A stretch of DNA of 64,000 nucleotides from Halapricum desulfuricans (lineage in GTDB: Archaea > Halobacteriota > Halobacteria > Halobacteriales > Haloarculaceae): the NCBI RefSeq assembly GCF_017094525.1, contig NZ_CP064788.1, forward strand, positions 372,001 through 436,000. The letters are read 5' to 3'. The position numbers and the translations under genes were made by a program. Every line of letters starts with the position of its first letter. Position 1 is the stretch's first letter. Below, one piece after another: positions 53,364 through 61,984 of this stretch. The notes below the pieces were generated by a model. That model had not been told where the DNA came from, did not search any database, and saw only the letters and a program-made list of their open reading frames with translations.

Positions 53364-53792
53364 ATGGGCAAGCATATCCTGATCCCGGTCGATGGATCCG
53401 AACAGGCCCACGGGGCGTGTGCGTTCGTCGCTGAGGACTACCCCGACGCCGACGTGACGCTGTTGCACGTGATCAACCCCGCCGAGGCGGGCTACAGCGT
53501 CCAGGCGGGACTGCCGACGTTCTCCGAGGAGTGGTACGAGCGCCAGAAGGAGCGCGCCGAGGAGATCTTCGAGGAGGTCGAACCCGATCTGGAAGACGGT
53601 GACGGGACGGTCAACCGGGAGACCGAGATCGGCAAGCCGACCAACACGATCGTCGAGTTCGCCGAGGCGAACGACGTCGATCAGATCGTGATGGGCAGTC
53701 ACGGCCGGTCGGGCGTCTCGCGGATCCTGCTGGGGAGCGTCGCCGAGACCGTCATCCGGCGCTCGCCCGCCCCGGTGACGGTCGTGCGGTAA
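53364..53792 (+). CDS. UspA-family universal stress protein
   Basis: A 142-residue single-domain Usp. It begins [19 protein letters not shown]. The ATP-binding motif G-x2-G-x9-G-S/T is present as [18 protein letters not shown] near the C-terminus, so it belongs to the ATP-binding subgroup. The ATG at 53364 fits the first beta strand. It stands alone between pan and argS. The role in stress is family knowledge. Confidence 0.92.
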   Translation: MGKHILIPVDGSEQAHGACAFVAEDYPDADVTLLHVINPAEAGYSVQAGLPTFSEEWYERQKERAEEIFEEVEPDLEDGDGTVNRETEIGKPTNTIVEFAEANDVDQIVMGSHGRSGVSRILLGSVAETVIRRSPAPVTVVR

Positions 53793-53848
53793 CGTTTGGT
53801 CTGGCCCGAACCGAACCCCTAATACCCGATGCCGGAGAACGGGGAGAC

Positions 53849-55603
53849 ATGTTGCTCTCCCTTCGCGCGGAGGTCGAGGACGCCCTCACGACTGCTTTAG
53901 AGGCGCTTGATCTCCCGACCGACGACCTGGGTATCGAGACGCCGCCCGAGGACGTTCCGGCCGTGCTGGCTTCAAGCGCTGCCTACCGTCTCGCCAGCGA
54001 GGCCGGCGCGCCGCCGCCCGAGATCGCCGCGGACCTCGTCGAGGCGATCGACGCCGACGACTACGAGTACATCGGCTCGGTCAGCCAGCAGGGGCCGTAC
54101 GTCAACGTCTTGCCCAGCGACAGGTATCTCGAAGCCGCCGTCGAGGCCGCCCAGACGGAGTCGTTCGGAACCCTCCCCGATCGGGAGACGAGCGTGGTCG
54201 TCGAGCATACCTCGGCCAATCCCACGGGACCGGTCCACGTGGGCCGCGCCCGGAACCCGATCGTCGGCGACGCGCTCGCTCGCGTCCTCGAATACGCCGG
54301 CTACGACGTCGAACGCCACTACTACGTCAACGACGCCGGCCGCCAGATAGCCCTGTTCACCTGGGCCTACGAGACCTTCGACGAGTCGGATCTCCCCGAG
54401 CCGGCACGGGACTCCCCCGAATACGAGATGGTCCGCTACTACCGCAAGGGCAATGCCTACCTCGAGGAGGCGGACGACGACGCCGTCGAGGCGGCCGAAG
54501 CCGAGATCCAGGCGATCCTGCAGGGGCTGGAAGACGGCGACGAGGAGACCTACGAGCGGGTCTCGGAGGTGGTCGACACCGTCCTCGCGGGGATGACTGC
54601 CACGCTGGAGCGACTTCCCGCCGAGTTCGACGAGTTCGTCAAGGAGACGCGGTTCATGCGCGACGGCTCGACCGACGACGTGATCGAGCGCCTGCGAGCC
54701 CTCGAGGCGGCCGTCTACGAGGAGGACGCCTGGCAGCTGGATCTGCCCGACATCGAGAAGAACCTGGTCTTCCTGCGTGCGGACGACACGTCGCTGTACA
54801 CGACGCGGGACCTCGCTCACCACGAGTGGAAGTTCGATACCTTCGACCGTGCCGTGACGGTTCTGGGCGAGGATCACAAGCTCCAGGCCGACCAGCTTGA
54901 GACGACCCTCGAGTTGCTGGGTCACGACACCGACCGGCTCGAGCAGGTGTTCTACTCGTGGGTCAACCTCCCGGAGGGCGGGATGAGCACGCGCGAGGGG
55001 ACCGGTGTCGATCTCGACGACCTGCTGGACGAGGCGATCGACCGCGCCCGTCAGGAGGTCGAGGACCGGCTCGACGATCGCCTGCGGGACGATGACCTCG
55101 ACGAGGCGGACGTCGAGCGGATCGCCCATCAGGTCGGGATCGGTGCCGTCCGGTACGACATCGTCGCCAAACAGCCCACGAAGGGGATCACCTTCGAGTG
55201 GGAGCGCGCGCTTGACTTCGAGGCCCAGTCGGCTCCCTACGTCCAGTACGTCCACGCGCGCTGCTGTGGGATCCTCGATGAAGCTGCATCGGCCAGCCAC
55301 GAGGTACCCGACGAGATCGACGTCGACGCACTCGAAACGGAGGCGGCTCGCGATCTCGTCAGAGAGATCGCCCGCTTCCCGGCCGTGATCGAGGAGGCCG
55401 CCGACGATCTGCGTCCACACGTCGTCGCGACGTACACGCGGGACCTCGCCGAGGCGTTCAACACCTTCTATCGGGAGTGTCCGGTGCTGACGGCCGACGA
55501 CCCCGAGACGCGGGCCGCGCGGCTGGCCGTCGTCGCCGGCGCGCGAAACGCGGTCGCCAACGCGCTGGACGCGCTCGGCGTTGCCGCCCCCGATTCGATG
55601 TAG
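53849..55603 (+). CDS. argS: arginyl-tRNA synthetase
   Basis: Class I synthetase of 584 residues charging tRNA-Arg. The N-terminal tRNA-binding domain precedes the HIGH-like [20 protein letters not shown]. The Rossmann core contains [32 protein letters not shown] and the KMSKS-like loop MSTREGTGV follow. The C-terminal anticodon-binding DALR domain has [16 protein letters not shown] and ends [19 protein letters not shown]-like CCCTAATACCC lies ~30 nt upstream. Length and motifs are normal. Confidence 0.96.
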   Translation: MLLSLRAEVEDALTTALEALDLPTDDLGIETPPEDVPAVLASSAAYRLASEAGAPPPEIAADLVEAIDADDYEYIGSVSQQGPYVNVLPSDRYLEAAVEAAQTESFGTLPDRETSVVVEHTSANPTGPVHVGRARNPIVGDALARVLEYAGYDVERHYYVNDAGRQIALFTWAYETFDESDLPEPARDSPEYEMVRYYRKGNAYLEEADDDAVEAAEAEIQAILQGLEDGDEETYERVSEVVDTVLAGMTATLERLPAEFDEFVKETRFMRDGSTDDVIERLRALEAAVYEEDAWQLDLPDIEKNLVFLRADDTSLYTTRDLAHHEWKFDTFDRAVTVLGEDHKLQADQLETTLELLGHDTDRLEQVFYSWVNLPEGGMSTREGTGVDLDDLLDEAIDRARQEVEDRLDDRLRDDDLDEADVERIAHQVGIGAVRYDIVAKQPTKGITFEWERALDFEAQSAPYVQYVHARCCGILDEAASASHEVPDEIDVDALETEAARDLVREIARFPAVIEEAADDLRPHVVATYTRDLAEAFNTFYRECPVLTADDPETRAARLAVVAGARNAVANALDALGVAAPDSM

Positions 55604-55842
55604 GCGTCGACTGTCGGGTCGTCCGTCGCGTTCGCTGTGGTCGTCCCGTTGCTCATCGGCGGATCGTCGGCTGAGACCTCGCTCAGCAGTATCGGGGGCC
55701 CGCACTCGGTACAGGCGTCGAAATCCAGCGGCTCGGCCGACGGCTGGGCGGCGGGCGCGACTGTCGCCGGCGTCAGTCCCAGCGCGAACAGCGCGAGCAC
55801 CGAGAGCGCGACGACGTGGCCCTGATCCGGACCGACATCCAT
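55468..55842 (-). CDS. possible small secreted protein overlapping argS
   Basis: A 124-residue reading frame starting [20 protein letters not shown], with a convincing signal peptide, then [13 protein letters not shown] and a Ser/Thr/Asn-rich part. Its last ~45 residues run antisense over the 3' end of argS. That is unusual for a real gene and may reflect the open antisense frame of GC-rich DNA. The part outside argS (55604-55842) is the more credible portion. Function unknown. Confidence 0.35.
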   Translation of the reverse strand: MDVGPDQGHVVALSVLALFALGLTPATVAPAAQPSAEPLDFDACTECGPPILLSEVSADDPPMSNGTTTANATDDPTVDAYIESGAATPSASSALATAFRAPATTASRAARVSGSSAVSTGHSR

Positions 55843-56098
55843 ACTCGTCGATACTCGCTCGCTGTCGGTAGGTTTCCAGCCTCGATATAGGGGGCCATAG
55901 TGTCCGGCCTGCGTGTCTCACCACGTCGGCCTTCGAGCCGATTCGTTCGGCCCGTGCGAGACGTGGCGATAGTCTTGCACAGATGTCCCAAAAACGTTAT
56001 CAGAGCCACCGGCCTAGCGGGAGCAGGTAGTCGGACTGACATCGAGACGGACAGTCGACGGACAACGACGGAGCGGACACCCGACACAGTTTAGACAC
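55843..56098. other. intergenic region upstream of TauE/SafE gene
   Basis: No coding sequence is convincing here. A GATATAGGGGGCC stretch near 55884 and AACGTTATCAG near 55994 are the only AT-richer spots and might be promoter parts. No inverted repeat of the families described elsewhere in this window is seen. Confidence 0.4.
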
Positions 56099-57112
56099 GT
56101 GGTACTACTTGCATTCGACGCCGGCCTGCTCGCGCTGTTCGTGAGCTTCGGCTTCATGGTCGGCGTCTTCTTCGGCTTTTTCGGTATGGGTGGGTCGTTT
56201 CTTGTCACGCCGGTGCTGCTGTTGCTGGGCTATCCCGCGCCGGTCGCGATCGGGTCGAGCATGGCGTTCGTGTTCGGGACCGCCGTGATCGCGACGCTCA
56301 AGCACCACGACGTGGGGCAGGTCGACTACACGCTCGGGGCGCTGATGTTCGTCGGCATCGCGCTCGGCATCGAACTGGGAAAGCGACTGGTGTTCGGACT
56401 CGAAGCGCTCGGCTACGCCGAGATCGTCGTCGGGACCAGTTACGTCCTGTTGCTCGCCGTGATCGGCCTGCTGTTCACCCGGAACGCGCTACAGGACGAC
56501 AGACGGAGCGACACGGCGGGCCAGTCGGACGACGACGCGGGTACCGACGACATCCCCGACATCGCAAAGGTCATCAAGTCGTACAATATCCCGCCGATGG
56601 TGACACTCACCGACGGGAGCCGCGCCTCGCTGTGGACGATCTCCGGCGTCGGCGGCGGCGTCGGTGTCGTCTCGGGGTTCCTCGGCGTCGGGGGCGGGTT
56701 CATCCGGATGCCGGCGATCCACTACGTCATCGGCGTTCCGATCGCCGCGGCCGTCGGCACGAGCCTGTTCGGGGCACTGATGTCCGGTGCCGTCGGCGCG
56801 TTCACCTACGGGCTCTCGGGTGCGATCGATTTCGGTGTCGTCACGGCCCTGCTGGTGGGAAGCGCACTCGGAGCCAGAATCGGCTCGGCGGCGACAGTCT
56901 ACATCGACGAAGACGACGTCACGATCTACTTCGGGATCATGCTGTTGCTCGCGAGCGTCGCCGTCGGACTCGGCGAACTCGCCGCGTGGTTCGAGGTCGC
57001 GCTCCTCGATACGCTCAGCCTCGTGTTGCTGCTCGGAGCGGCGGTCTTCGTCACGGGAATCATCCTCGCGTACGCGCTCGCTGGCGTCCGCGCCGACGCC
57101 GCCTACTCGTGA
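56099..57112 (+). CDS. TauE/SafE-family (sulfite exporter) membrane transporter
   Basis: A 337-residue membrane protein of the TauE/SafE family, built of two inverted halves of ~4 segments each. The half-repeat signatures are FFGFFGMGGSFLVTPVLLLLG near the N-terminus and FLGVGGGFIRMPAIHYVIG near 200. A hydrophilic loop (~140-160) holds acidic residues. The family exports sulfite, sulfoacetate or other organic anions; the substrate is not determinable. The start is GTG at 56099. Confidence 0.85.
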   Translation: MVLLAFDAGLLALFVSFGFMVGVFFGFFGMGGSFLVTPVLLLLGYPAPVAIGSSMAFVFGTAVIATLKHHDVGQVDYTLGALMFVGIALGIELGKRLVFGLEALGYAEIVVGTSYVLLLAVIGLLFTRNALQDDRRSDTAGQSDDDAGTDDIPDIAKVIKSYNIPPMVTLTDGSRASLWTISGVGGGVGVVSGFLGVGGGFIRMPAIHYVIGVPIAAAVGTSLFGALMSGAVGAFTYGLSGAIDFGVVTALLVGSALGARIGSAATVYIDEDDVTIYFGIMLLLASVAVGLGELAAWFEVALLDTLSLVLLLGAAVFVTGIILAYALAGVRADAAYS

Positions 57113-57157
57113 CGGCAGTAGCGATGTCGACTGCCCTTCGATCACGTCTTGCGGTCG

Positions 57158-57538
57158 TCAAAACGGTGTGTCGGCGTCCGGCGACGTGTCGGCGTCCGAG
57201 CGCTCGCTCCCGTCGGCGTCGCTATCGCCGACCGAGATCCCCATCGCCGCGAGTTGCATCCGTCCCTCGTCGGTCGCCATCTCCGGGGACCACGGTGGGT
57301 CCCAGACGAGTTCGACGGTCGCCGTCTCGACGCCCTCGACTGCCTCGACGGCGGCTTCGGCACGGTTGACCATCTGGCCCGCGATCGGACAGGTCGGACT
57401 CGTCAGAGTCATCTCGACCTCGACAGCGCTGTCTTCCAGGTCGATCTCGTAGACGAGACCGAGATCGTAGACGTTGACCGGGATCTCCGGGTCGTGAACC
57501 TCCCGCAGTGCCTCGACGATGGCGTCTCTCTCGACCAT
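57158..57538 (-). CDS. MIP18/DUF59-type metal-sulfur cluster assembly factor
   Basis: A 126-residue protein. The fold begins RDAIVEALREVHDPEIPVNVYDLGLVYEI and contains the conserved Cys motif LTSPTCPIAGQM. A second domain half VELVWDPPWSPEMATDEGR follows, then an acidic tail. Related proteins (PaaD, SufT, MIP18) help iron-sulfur cluster maturation or ring-hydroxylation complexes. With no paa genes nearby a SufT-like role is more likely (inference). The ATG at 57538 is chosen as the fold start; 48 upstream in-frame residues are excluded. Confidence 0.85.
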   Translation of the reverse strand: MVERDAIVEALREVHDPEIPVNVYDLGLVYEIDLEDSAVEVEMTLTSPTCPIAGQMVNRAEAAVEAVEGVETATVELVWDPPWSPEMATDEGRMQLAAMGISVGDSDADGSERSDADTSPDADTPF

Positions 57539-57655
57539 ACCTATTCTTGATTGCCCAGCCCCTTCAGCCTTGTACACCTCGCACAATCCGGGTCGGATCA
57601 GTCGAGTGTCCACGCATCGAAACCGGATCGGGGGATACGCACCAGGAATCATCAT

Positions 57656-57670
57656 CGTAAAAACATTACG
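57656..57670. promoter_or_regulatory. 15-bp palindrome upstream of the SDR gene
   Basis: CGTAA-AAACA-TTACG lies 48 nt before the SDR start and ~20 nt upstream of its TATA-like CCAAATACG (at about -28). The position is suitable for an activator or repressor dimer. Confidence 0.4.
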
Positions 57671-57717
57671 TTGAATGACCAAAGATCCAAATACGACGCC
57701 TGTCTGTTCTAGACTGC

Positions 57718-58488
57718 ATGACGAGCTATGATTTCAGCGGCCGCGTGGCCGCCGTCACGGGTGGCGCTTCAGGTATCGGTCGGGAAGTAGCCGTGCAGTT
57801 CGCCGACAGCGGCGCGTCGGTGGTCGTCGCGGACGTCGACGACGAGGGCGGACAGGCCACGGTCGAACAGATCGAGAGCGACGGCGGCGAGGCCGTCTAC
57901 GTCTCGACGGACGTCACGGACATGGACGACGTGGAAGCGATGGTCGAGACGGCCGTCGAGGAGTTCGGTCGGCTGGACTACGCGGTCAACAACGCCGGGA
58001 TCAGCGGCGGAGAGGACCCGGCGGGCGACGTTCCCGAGGAGGACTGGGAACAGACGATCGACATCAACCTGAACGGCGTCTGGCGTTCGCTGAAGGCCGA
58101 ACTCGGGCAGATGACCGACCAGGACGACGGCGGCGTCGTCATTAACATGGCGTCGATCCTCGGGAAGGTCGGCTTCGAGAACTCCTCGGCGTACGTCTCG
58201 GCCAAGCACGGCGTGCTCGGACTCACCAAGACCGCCGCCTGGGAGTACGCCGATCAGGACATCCGCGTCAACGCCGTCTGTCCCGGCTTCATCGAGACGC
58301 AAATGCTCGAAGAGGCCGGTATCAGTACCAACGAGAACGTCCGGGAGTGGATCGAGGGGATGCACTCCCAGGACCGGCTGGGCAAACCCGAAGAGATCGC
58401 CGACGCCGTCCTGTGGCTCTGTTCCGATGGCGCGTCGTTCACGAACGGCGAAGCGTTGACCGTCGACAGCGGATTCACGGCGAAATAA
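57718..58488 (+). CDS. short-chain dehydrogenase/reductase
   Basis: A classical SDR of 256 residues. The cofactor motif is TGGASGIG, the structural NNAG is present (YAVNNAGISG), the catalytic Ser lies in INMASILG, and Tyr/Lys in SAYVSAKHG. The C-terminus GEALTVDSGFTAK is typical. An Asp after the second beta strand (VVVADVDDE) favours NAD over NADP. In PHA producers an SDR (PhaB/FabG type) reduces acetoacetyl-CoA; the phaRPEC cluster starts 2 kb away. The function is only suggested by this distance. Confidence 0.85.
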   Translation: MTSYDFSGRVAAVTGGASGIGREVAVQFADSGASVVVADVDDEGGQATVEQIESDGGEAVYVSTDVTDMDDVEAMVETAVEEFGRLDYAVNNAGISGGEDPAGDVPEEDWEQTIDINLNGVWRSLKAELGQMTDQDDGGVVINMASILGKVGFENSSAYVSAKHGVLGLTKTAAWEYADQDIRVNAVCPGFIETQMLEEAGISTNENVREWIEGMHSQDRLGKPEEIADAVLWLCSDGASFTNGEALTVDSGFTAK

Positions 58489-58542
58489 CTCCGTCGGCCA
58501 AATACGGCTCGCGTTTTTTCGAGTGTTGGTGTCGAACAGCGA

Positions 58543-60300
58543 CTACTGCGCCGAATCGTCGCCGGCGTCACGATAGAGCATGGCCTTCTCTGCGTCGAGC
58601 GTGACGACGGTTCCGTCTTCGAGTTCGTCGGGGACTTCGACGTCAGCGATCATCGGGATCCCGTGTTCGCGGGCGAAGACGGCGGCGTGACTCGTCGAAC
58701 CCGGTTTCATGCCGCGCTCCCCGCCCACGATACCGCGGACGTGCTCGGCGTCGCCGGCCAGTTCGCCGCTGTACTCCGAGACCACTGCGATCGCCCCCTC
58801 AGGCACGGTCGAGAGGTCGCCGTCCTCGACGCGGTGGAGTTCGCCCGTGACGAGACCGCCGACGACGGCGTCGCCGCGGACGGTCGTCTCGGCCGCGACG
58901 TGGATTTTGAGTATGTTCGAACTATCTATCCCCTCGAGTTCGGTCATCATGCCCGACATGACGACGAGCCTGTCGCCGTCCCTGACGATCCCGGTGTCGA
59001 GCGCTGACTCGGCAGCGTTCTGGATGATGGCGTCCGCGCCTTCAGTCGTGCGGGGGATGGTGGTCGGGTGGATGCCCCAGGAGAGGGCGAGTCGCCGTCG
59101 GACGCGATCGTTGGGCGTCGAGGCGATGATGGGGACGCAGGGGCGGAACTTGGCCATTTTCAGCGCGGAGTGGCCCGACTCGCTGGCGGCGACAATCGCG
59201 GCGGCGTCGACGTCCTCGGCGAGGAAGCGCGCGGCGTGGGCCAGCGCGTCGGCACGGGTCCCTTCTGCTTCGGGAATCCGCTGTTGGCGGACGGTTTCGT
59301 ACTCCTCGCTGTGTTCGACTTCTTCGACGATGCTGGCCATGGTGTCGACGACGCGAGCGGGGTGGTCGCCGATGGCGGTTTCGCCCGAGAGCATGACCGC
59401 GTCGGTGCCGTCGAGGACGGCGTTGGCGACGTCGGAGGCTTCGGCGCGGGTGGGGCGGCGGGCCTCGACCATCGAGTCGAGCATTTCGGTGGCGGTGATG
59501 ACGGGCACGCCCGCCTCGTTGCACTTGCGGATGATCCGCTTTTGATAGAGTGGAACGACCTCAAGGGGAAGTTCGACGCCGAGGTCGCCGCGGGCGACCA
59601 TGATGCCGTAGGCTTCGTCGATGATGCTGTCGAGGTTTTGGACGGCGCCGGCGCGTTCGATCTTGGCGACGATGGGGATGTCGGCGCCGAACTCGTTGAG
59701 GGTGTCGGCGATTTCGCGGATGTCGGCGCCGTCCCGGACGAACGAGGCGGCGACAAGATCGACTTGTTCTTCGGCGGCGACTTTGAGTTCCTGGCGGTCC
59801 TTTTCGGTGACGGTGGGGAGGCCGAGTTCGACGCCGGGGATGTTGACGCCCTTGCGGGCTTGCAGGTCGCCGCCGTTTTCGACGCGGGCGTAGACGTCCG
59901 AGCCGTCGACGTCCTCGACGGTGGTTTCGATGCGGCCGTCGTCGAGCAGGACGCGGTCGCCCGGTTCGACGGCGGAGATGTCGAGCGAGAGCCCGACCGC
60001 GTCGGGGGTGGCGTCGTCGCCCTGGTAGAAGCGGACGCGGGAATCGGCTGCCAGGTGGATGGGTTCGTCGATGTCGGCGGTCCGGACTTCGGGGCCGGGG
60101 ATGTCGTGCATGACGGCGACGGGGTGGTCGACCTGCTGGTCGACCTCGCGAACCCGGGCGATGGTCTCCCGGCGTTCCTCGGGCGAGCCGTGGCTGGCGT
60201 TGAGTCGGGCGACCGACATGCCGGCCTCTGCGAGGTCTGTGATCCCCGCCAGCGAATCCGAGGCCGGGCCGAGCGTACAGACGATCTTGGCGTTACGCAT
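58543..60300 (-). CDS. pyk: pyruvate kinase with extra C-terminal phosphohistidine-like domain
   Basis: Glycolytic enzyme making ATP and pyruvate from phosphoenolpyruvate. It has 585 residues, ~110 more than a minimal pyruvate kinase. The TIM barrel starts NAKIVCTLGPASDS. The signature MVARGDLGVELP and the substrate lysine region IPIVAKIERAGAV are present. After the allosteric domain, residues ~500-585 (VVSEYSGELAG, GSTSHAAVFAREHGIP) resemble the PEP-utilising swivelling domain, as in some Bacillus enzymes. The TSH motif is retained, but no partner phosphotransferase domain is present. Confidence 0.94.
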   Translation of the reverse strand: MRNAKIVCTLGPASDSLAGITDLAEAGMSVARLNASHGSPEERRETIARVREVDQQVDHPVAVMHDIPGPEVRTADIDEPIHLAADSRVRFYQGDDATPDAVGLSLDISAVEPGDRVLLDDGRIETTVEDVDGSDVYARVENGGDLQARKGVNIPGVELGLPTVTEKDRQELKVAAEEQVDLVAASFVRDGADIREIADTLNEFGADIPIVAKIERAGAVQNLDSIIDEAYGIMVARGDLGVELPLEVVPLYQKRIIRKCNEAGVPVITATEMLDSMVEARRPTRAEASDVANAVLDGTDAVMLSGETAIGDHPARVVDTMASIVEEVEHSEEYETVRQQRIPEAEGTRADALAHAARFLAEDVDAAAIVAASESGHSALKMAKFRPCVPIIASTPNDRVRRRLALSWGIHPTTIPRTTEGADAIIQNAAESALDTGIVRDGDRLVVMSGMMTELEGIDSSNILKIHVAAETTVRGDAVVGGLVTGELHRVEDGDLSTVPEGAIAVVSEYSGELAGDAEHVRGIVGGERGMKPGSTSHAAVFAREHGIPMIADVEVPDELEDGTVVTLDAEKAMLYRDAGDDSAQ

Positions 60301-60470
60301 CGCTGTTCCCCTCCAGGGCTGCCGGAAAGTCGCTGCCGTGTCCGTTGGGCATACTAGACTATCGACGCGCCTGCGACATGAAACCCGCCCGTGATTCTCA
60401 GGGGACTACAAGTAGAGTCGAACGACCCGCGTCACGACATGTGGAAGCGAAGATCGACTTGATCCGTTAG

Positions 60471-60520
60471 ATGGTATAGGATGGTATCAAAAGGAAGATT
60501 TATGTATTCGGAAGGTATAG
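60471..60520 (+). promoter_or_regulatory. phaR-phaPEC promoter with short repeats
   Basis: The TATA-like ATTTATGTATT (60498-60508) lies ~30 nt before the phaR ATG. Directly upstream is the tandem ATGGTATAGG-ATGGTATC (60471-60488), and AAGGTATAG follows the box. These repeats flank the TATA element and could be binding sites for the AbrB-like PhaR (inference). Confidence 0.45.
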
Positions 60521-60533
60521 AAAGGGATGACAG

Positions 60534-60824
60534 ATGACAGACGAGGACGACGGCTTCCCGTGGCCGCCGACGATGTTTCAGGAGGCGGGCGAGCAGGCGA
60601 TCGAACAGCAACAGGAGTTCCTTCGCTCGATGATGGGCGCTGGGGCGTCTGGGATGGACATGAACCAGCTCAGTGCGATGAGCCAGCTGGCGACGTTCAA
60701 GACCCGCGTCCAGAGCGGCGGCCGGATATCCATTCCGGACGCCGAGCGCGAGGCGCTGGACATCGAGGAAGGCGACATCGTTCAGGCCGTCGTTCTCCCG
60801 GTCAAACGCAACCGAAGTGAGTAA
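60534..60824 (+). CDS. phaR: PhaR-like AbrB-family regulator of PHA genes
   Basis: A 96-residue protein. An N-terminal helical part (PWPPTMFQEAGEQAIEQQQEF...) resembles phasin-type amphipathic helices. The C-terminal swapped-hairpin AbrB/SpoVT domain is TRVQSGGRISIPDAEREALDIEEGDIVQAVVLPV. In Haloferax mediterranei a PhaR of this kind represses the phaRP promoter and binds PHA granules. It is the first gene of the cluster here; 2 nt separate it from phaP. The assignment combines domain and context. Confidence 0.82.
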   Translation: MTDEDDGFPWPPTMFQEAGEQAIEQQQEFLRSMMGAGASGMDMNQLSAMSQLATFKTRVQSGGRISIPDAEREALDIEEGDIVQAVVLPVKRNRSE

Positions 60825-60826
60825 TC

Positions 60827-61381
60827 ATGACAGACTACACGACCCCCGTCACGACCGCATTCGAACTGCAGCGCGCATCGATCGAACAGACACAGACCGC
60901 TCTCGAACAGGGCGTAGCGCTCCAGCAGCGGATGGGCCAGGCGATGCTCGACAGCATGGAGAGCCAGCAGTCGGCCCAGCGCCGCGGCGTCGAGCTGAGC
61001 CAGACGGCGATCCACGGCTATCTCGACGCCATCGAGTCGTCGGTTCCCGGCATGGACGTCCCCGTCGAGGAGATCCGCACGACAGTCGACGAGCAGTTCG
61101 AGTTCCTGCTGGAGAACCACGACGAGGCGTTCGACACGCTGCAGGCAGAGGCCGGCGACGGCTACGAGAGCTACGACGAAATGACCGAGGAAACGCTCGA
61201 GGCGCTGGACGAGCAGCTGTCAATGCTCATCGAGGCCCATGAGGAACTCCAGTCCCAGTCCGCCGACGCCGTCGAGGAGCTGGCATCCCAGGCCGAAACG
61301 GTTCAGGAGCAGATCCAGGACGTTCAGGAGCAGACCGCCGAGACGGTTCAGGACGTTCAGGAGCAGGCCAGCGACGCCTGA
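60827..61381 (+). CDS. phaP: phasin PhaP
   Basis: A 184-residue, almost entirely helical, very acidic protein expected to coat PHA granules. Amphipathic Gln-rich helices (ELQRASIEQTQTALEQGVALQQRM) are followed by a C-terminal heptad region with repeated VQEQ/VQD units (TVQEQIQDVQEQTAETVQDV). No cysteine or enzymatic motif is visible. The position between phaR and phaE, in the order known from haloarchaeal PHA clusters, supports the name. Confidence 0.82.
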   Translation: MTDYTTPVTTAFELQRASIEQTQTALEQGVALQQRMGQAMLDSMESQQSAQRRGVELSQTAIHGYLDAIESSVPGMDVPVEEIRTTVDEQFEFLLENHDEAFDTLQAEAGDGYESYDEMTEETLEALDEQLSMLIEAHEELQSQSADAVEELASQAETVQEQIQDVQEQTAETVQDVQEQASDA

Positions 61382-61424
61382 TAGGGCGGCAGTTATTTCT
61401 TTCGTGCGAAGCGATATAATACAC

Positions 61425-61979
61425 ATGAGCGACGATAGCGACACGACGGACAGTATGGACGAGTGGAACCAGATGGTCGACGAGATGAACGAGGCGCTTG
61501 CCGAGTCGTTCGACCAGAGTATGCAGGCACAGACCGCATTCATGGAGTCCTGGAACGACGTGTTCGCCGACTCCACGCCCGACGACGAGACGCTCTCAGA
61601 GGGAATCGAAGGCTACAACGAGGCCTACGAGGTCTGGATGGACGCCGCCGAGCAGATGTTTGAGCGATCGGTCGACGCGGCCCAGGGCGAAGAGGTCGAA
61701 GCCACGGAGTTCCGCGACATCTGGCTGCAGTCGGCGAACAAGGCGTTCAAGGAGGTAATGGAGACGAGCGCGTTCGCGGCCGCGAACGGACAGCTCGTCG
61801 AGTCGATGCTCGAGCTCCGACAGGAAGCCGACGACGTCACCCAGGAGTCGCTGGGCGAACTCGGGTTCGCCACGCGCGAGGACGTCGTCGAGGTCGGCGA
61901 GCGCCTCGTCGAACTCGAGCGACGCCAGCAGGACCTCGAAGACAAACTCGACCGCGTCCTCGACGCACTCGAGGAGTGA
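61425..61979 (+). CDS. phaE: PHA synthase subunit PhaE (haloarchaeal class III)
   Basis: A 184-residue helical acidic protein. The conserved block [20 protein letters not shown], with [18 protein letters not shown] and [16 protein letters not shown]-like (here [17 protein letters not shown]), identifies haloarchaeal PhaE, which activates PhaC. A leucine-zipper-like C-terminus ([28 protein letters not shown]) follows. A TATA-like GATATAATAC lies only ~10 nt before the ATG at 61425, so either it is not used for this start or translation begins at the ATG at 61455. The stop overlaps the GTG alternative start of phaC. Confidence 0.88.
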   Translation: MSDDSDTTDSMDEWNQMVDEMNEALAESFDQSMQAQTAFMESWNDVFADSTPDDETLSEGIEGYNEAYEVWMDAAEQMFERSVDAAQGEEVEATEFRDIWLQSANKAFKEVMETSAFAAANGQLVESMLELRQEADDVTQESLGELGFATREDVVEVGERLVELERRQQDLEDKLDRVLDALEE

Positions 61980-61984
61980 GCGTC

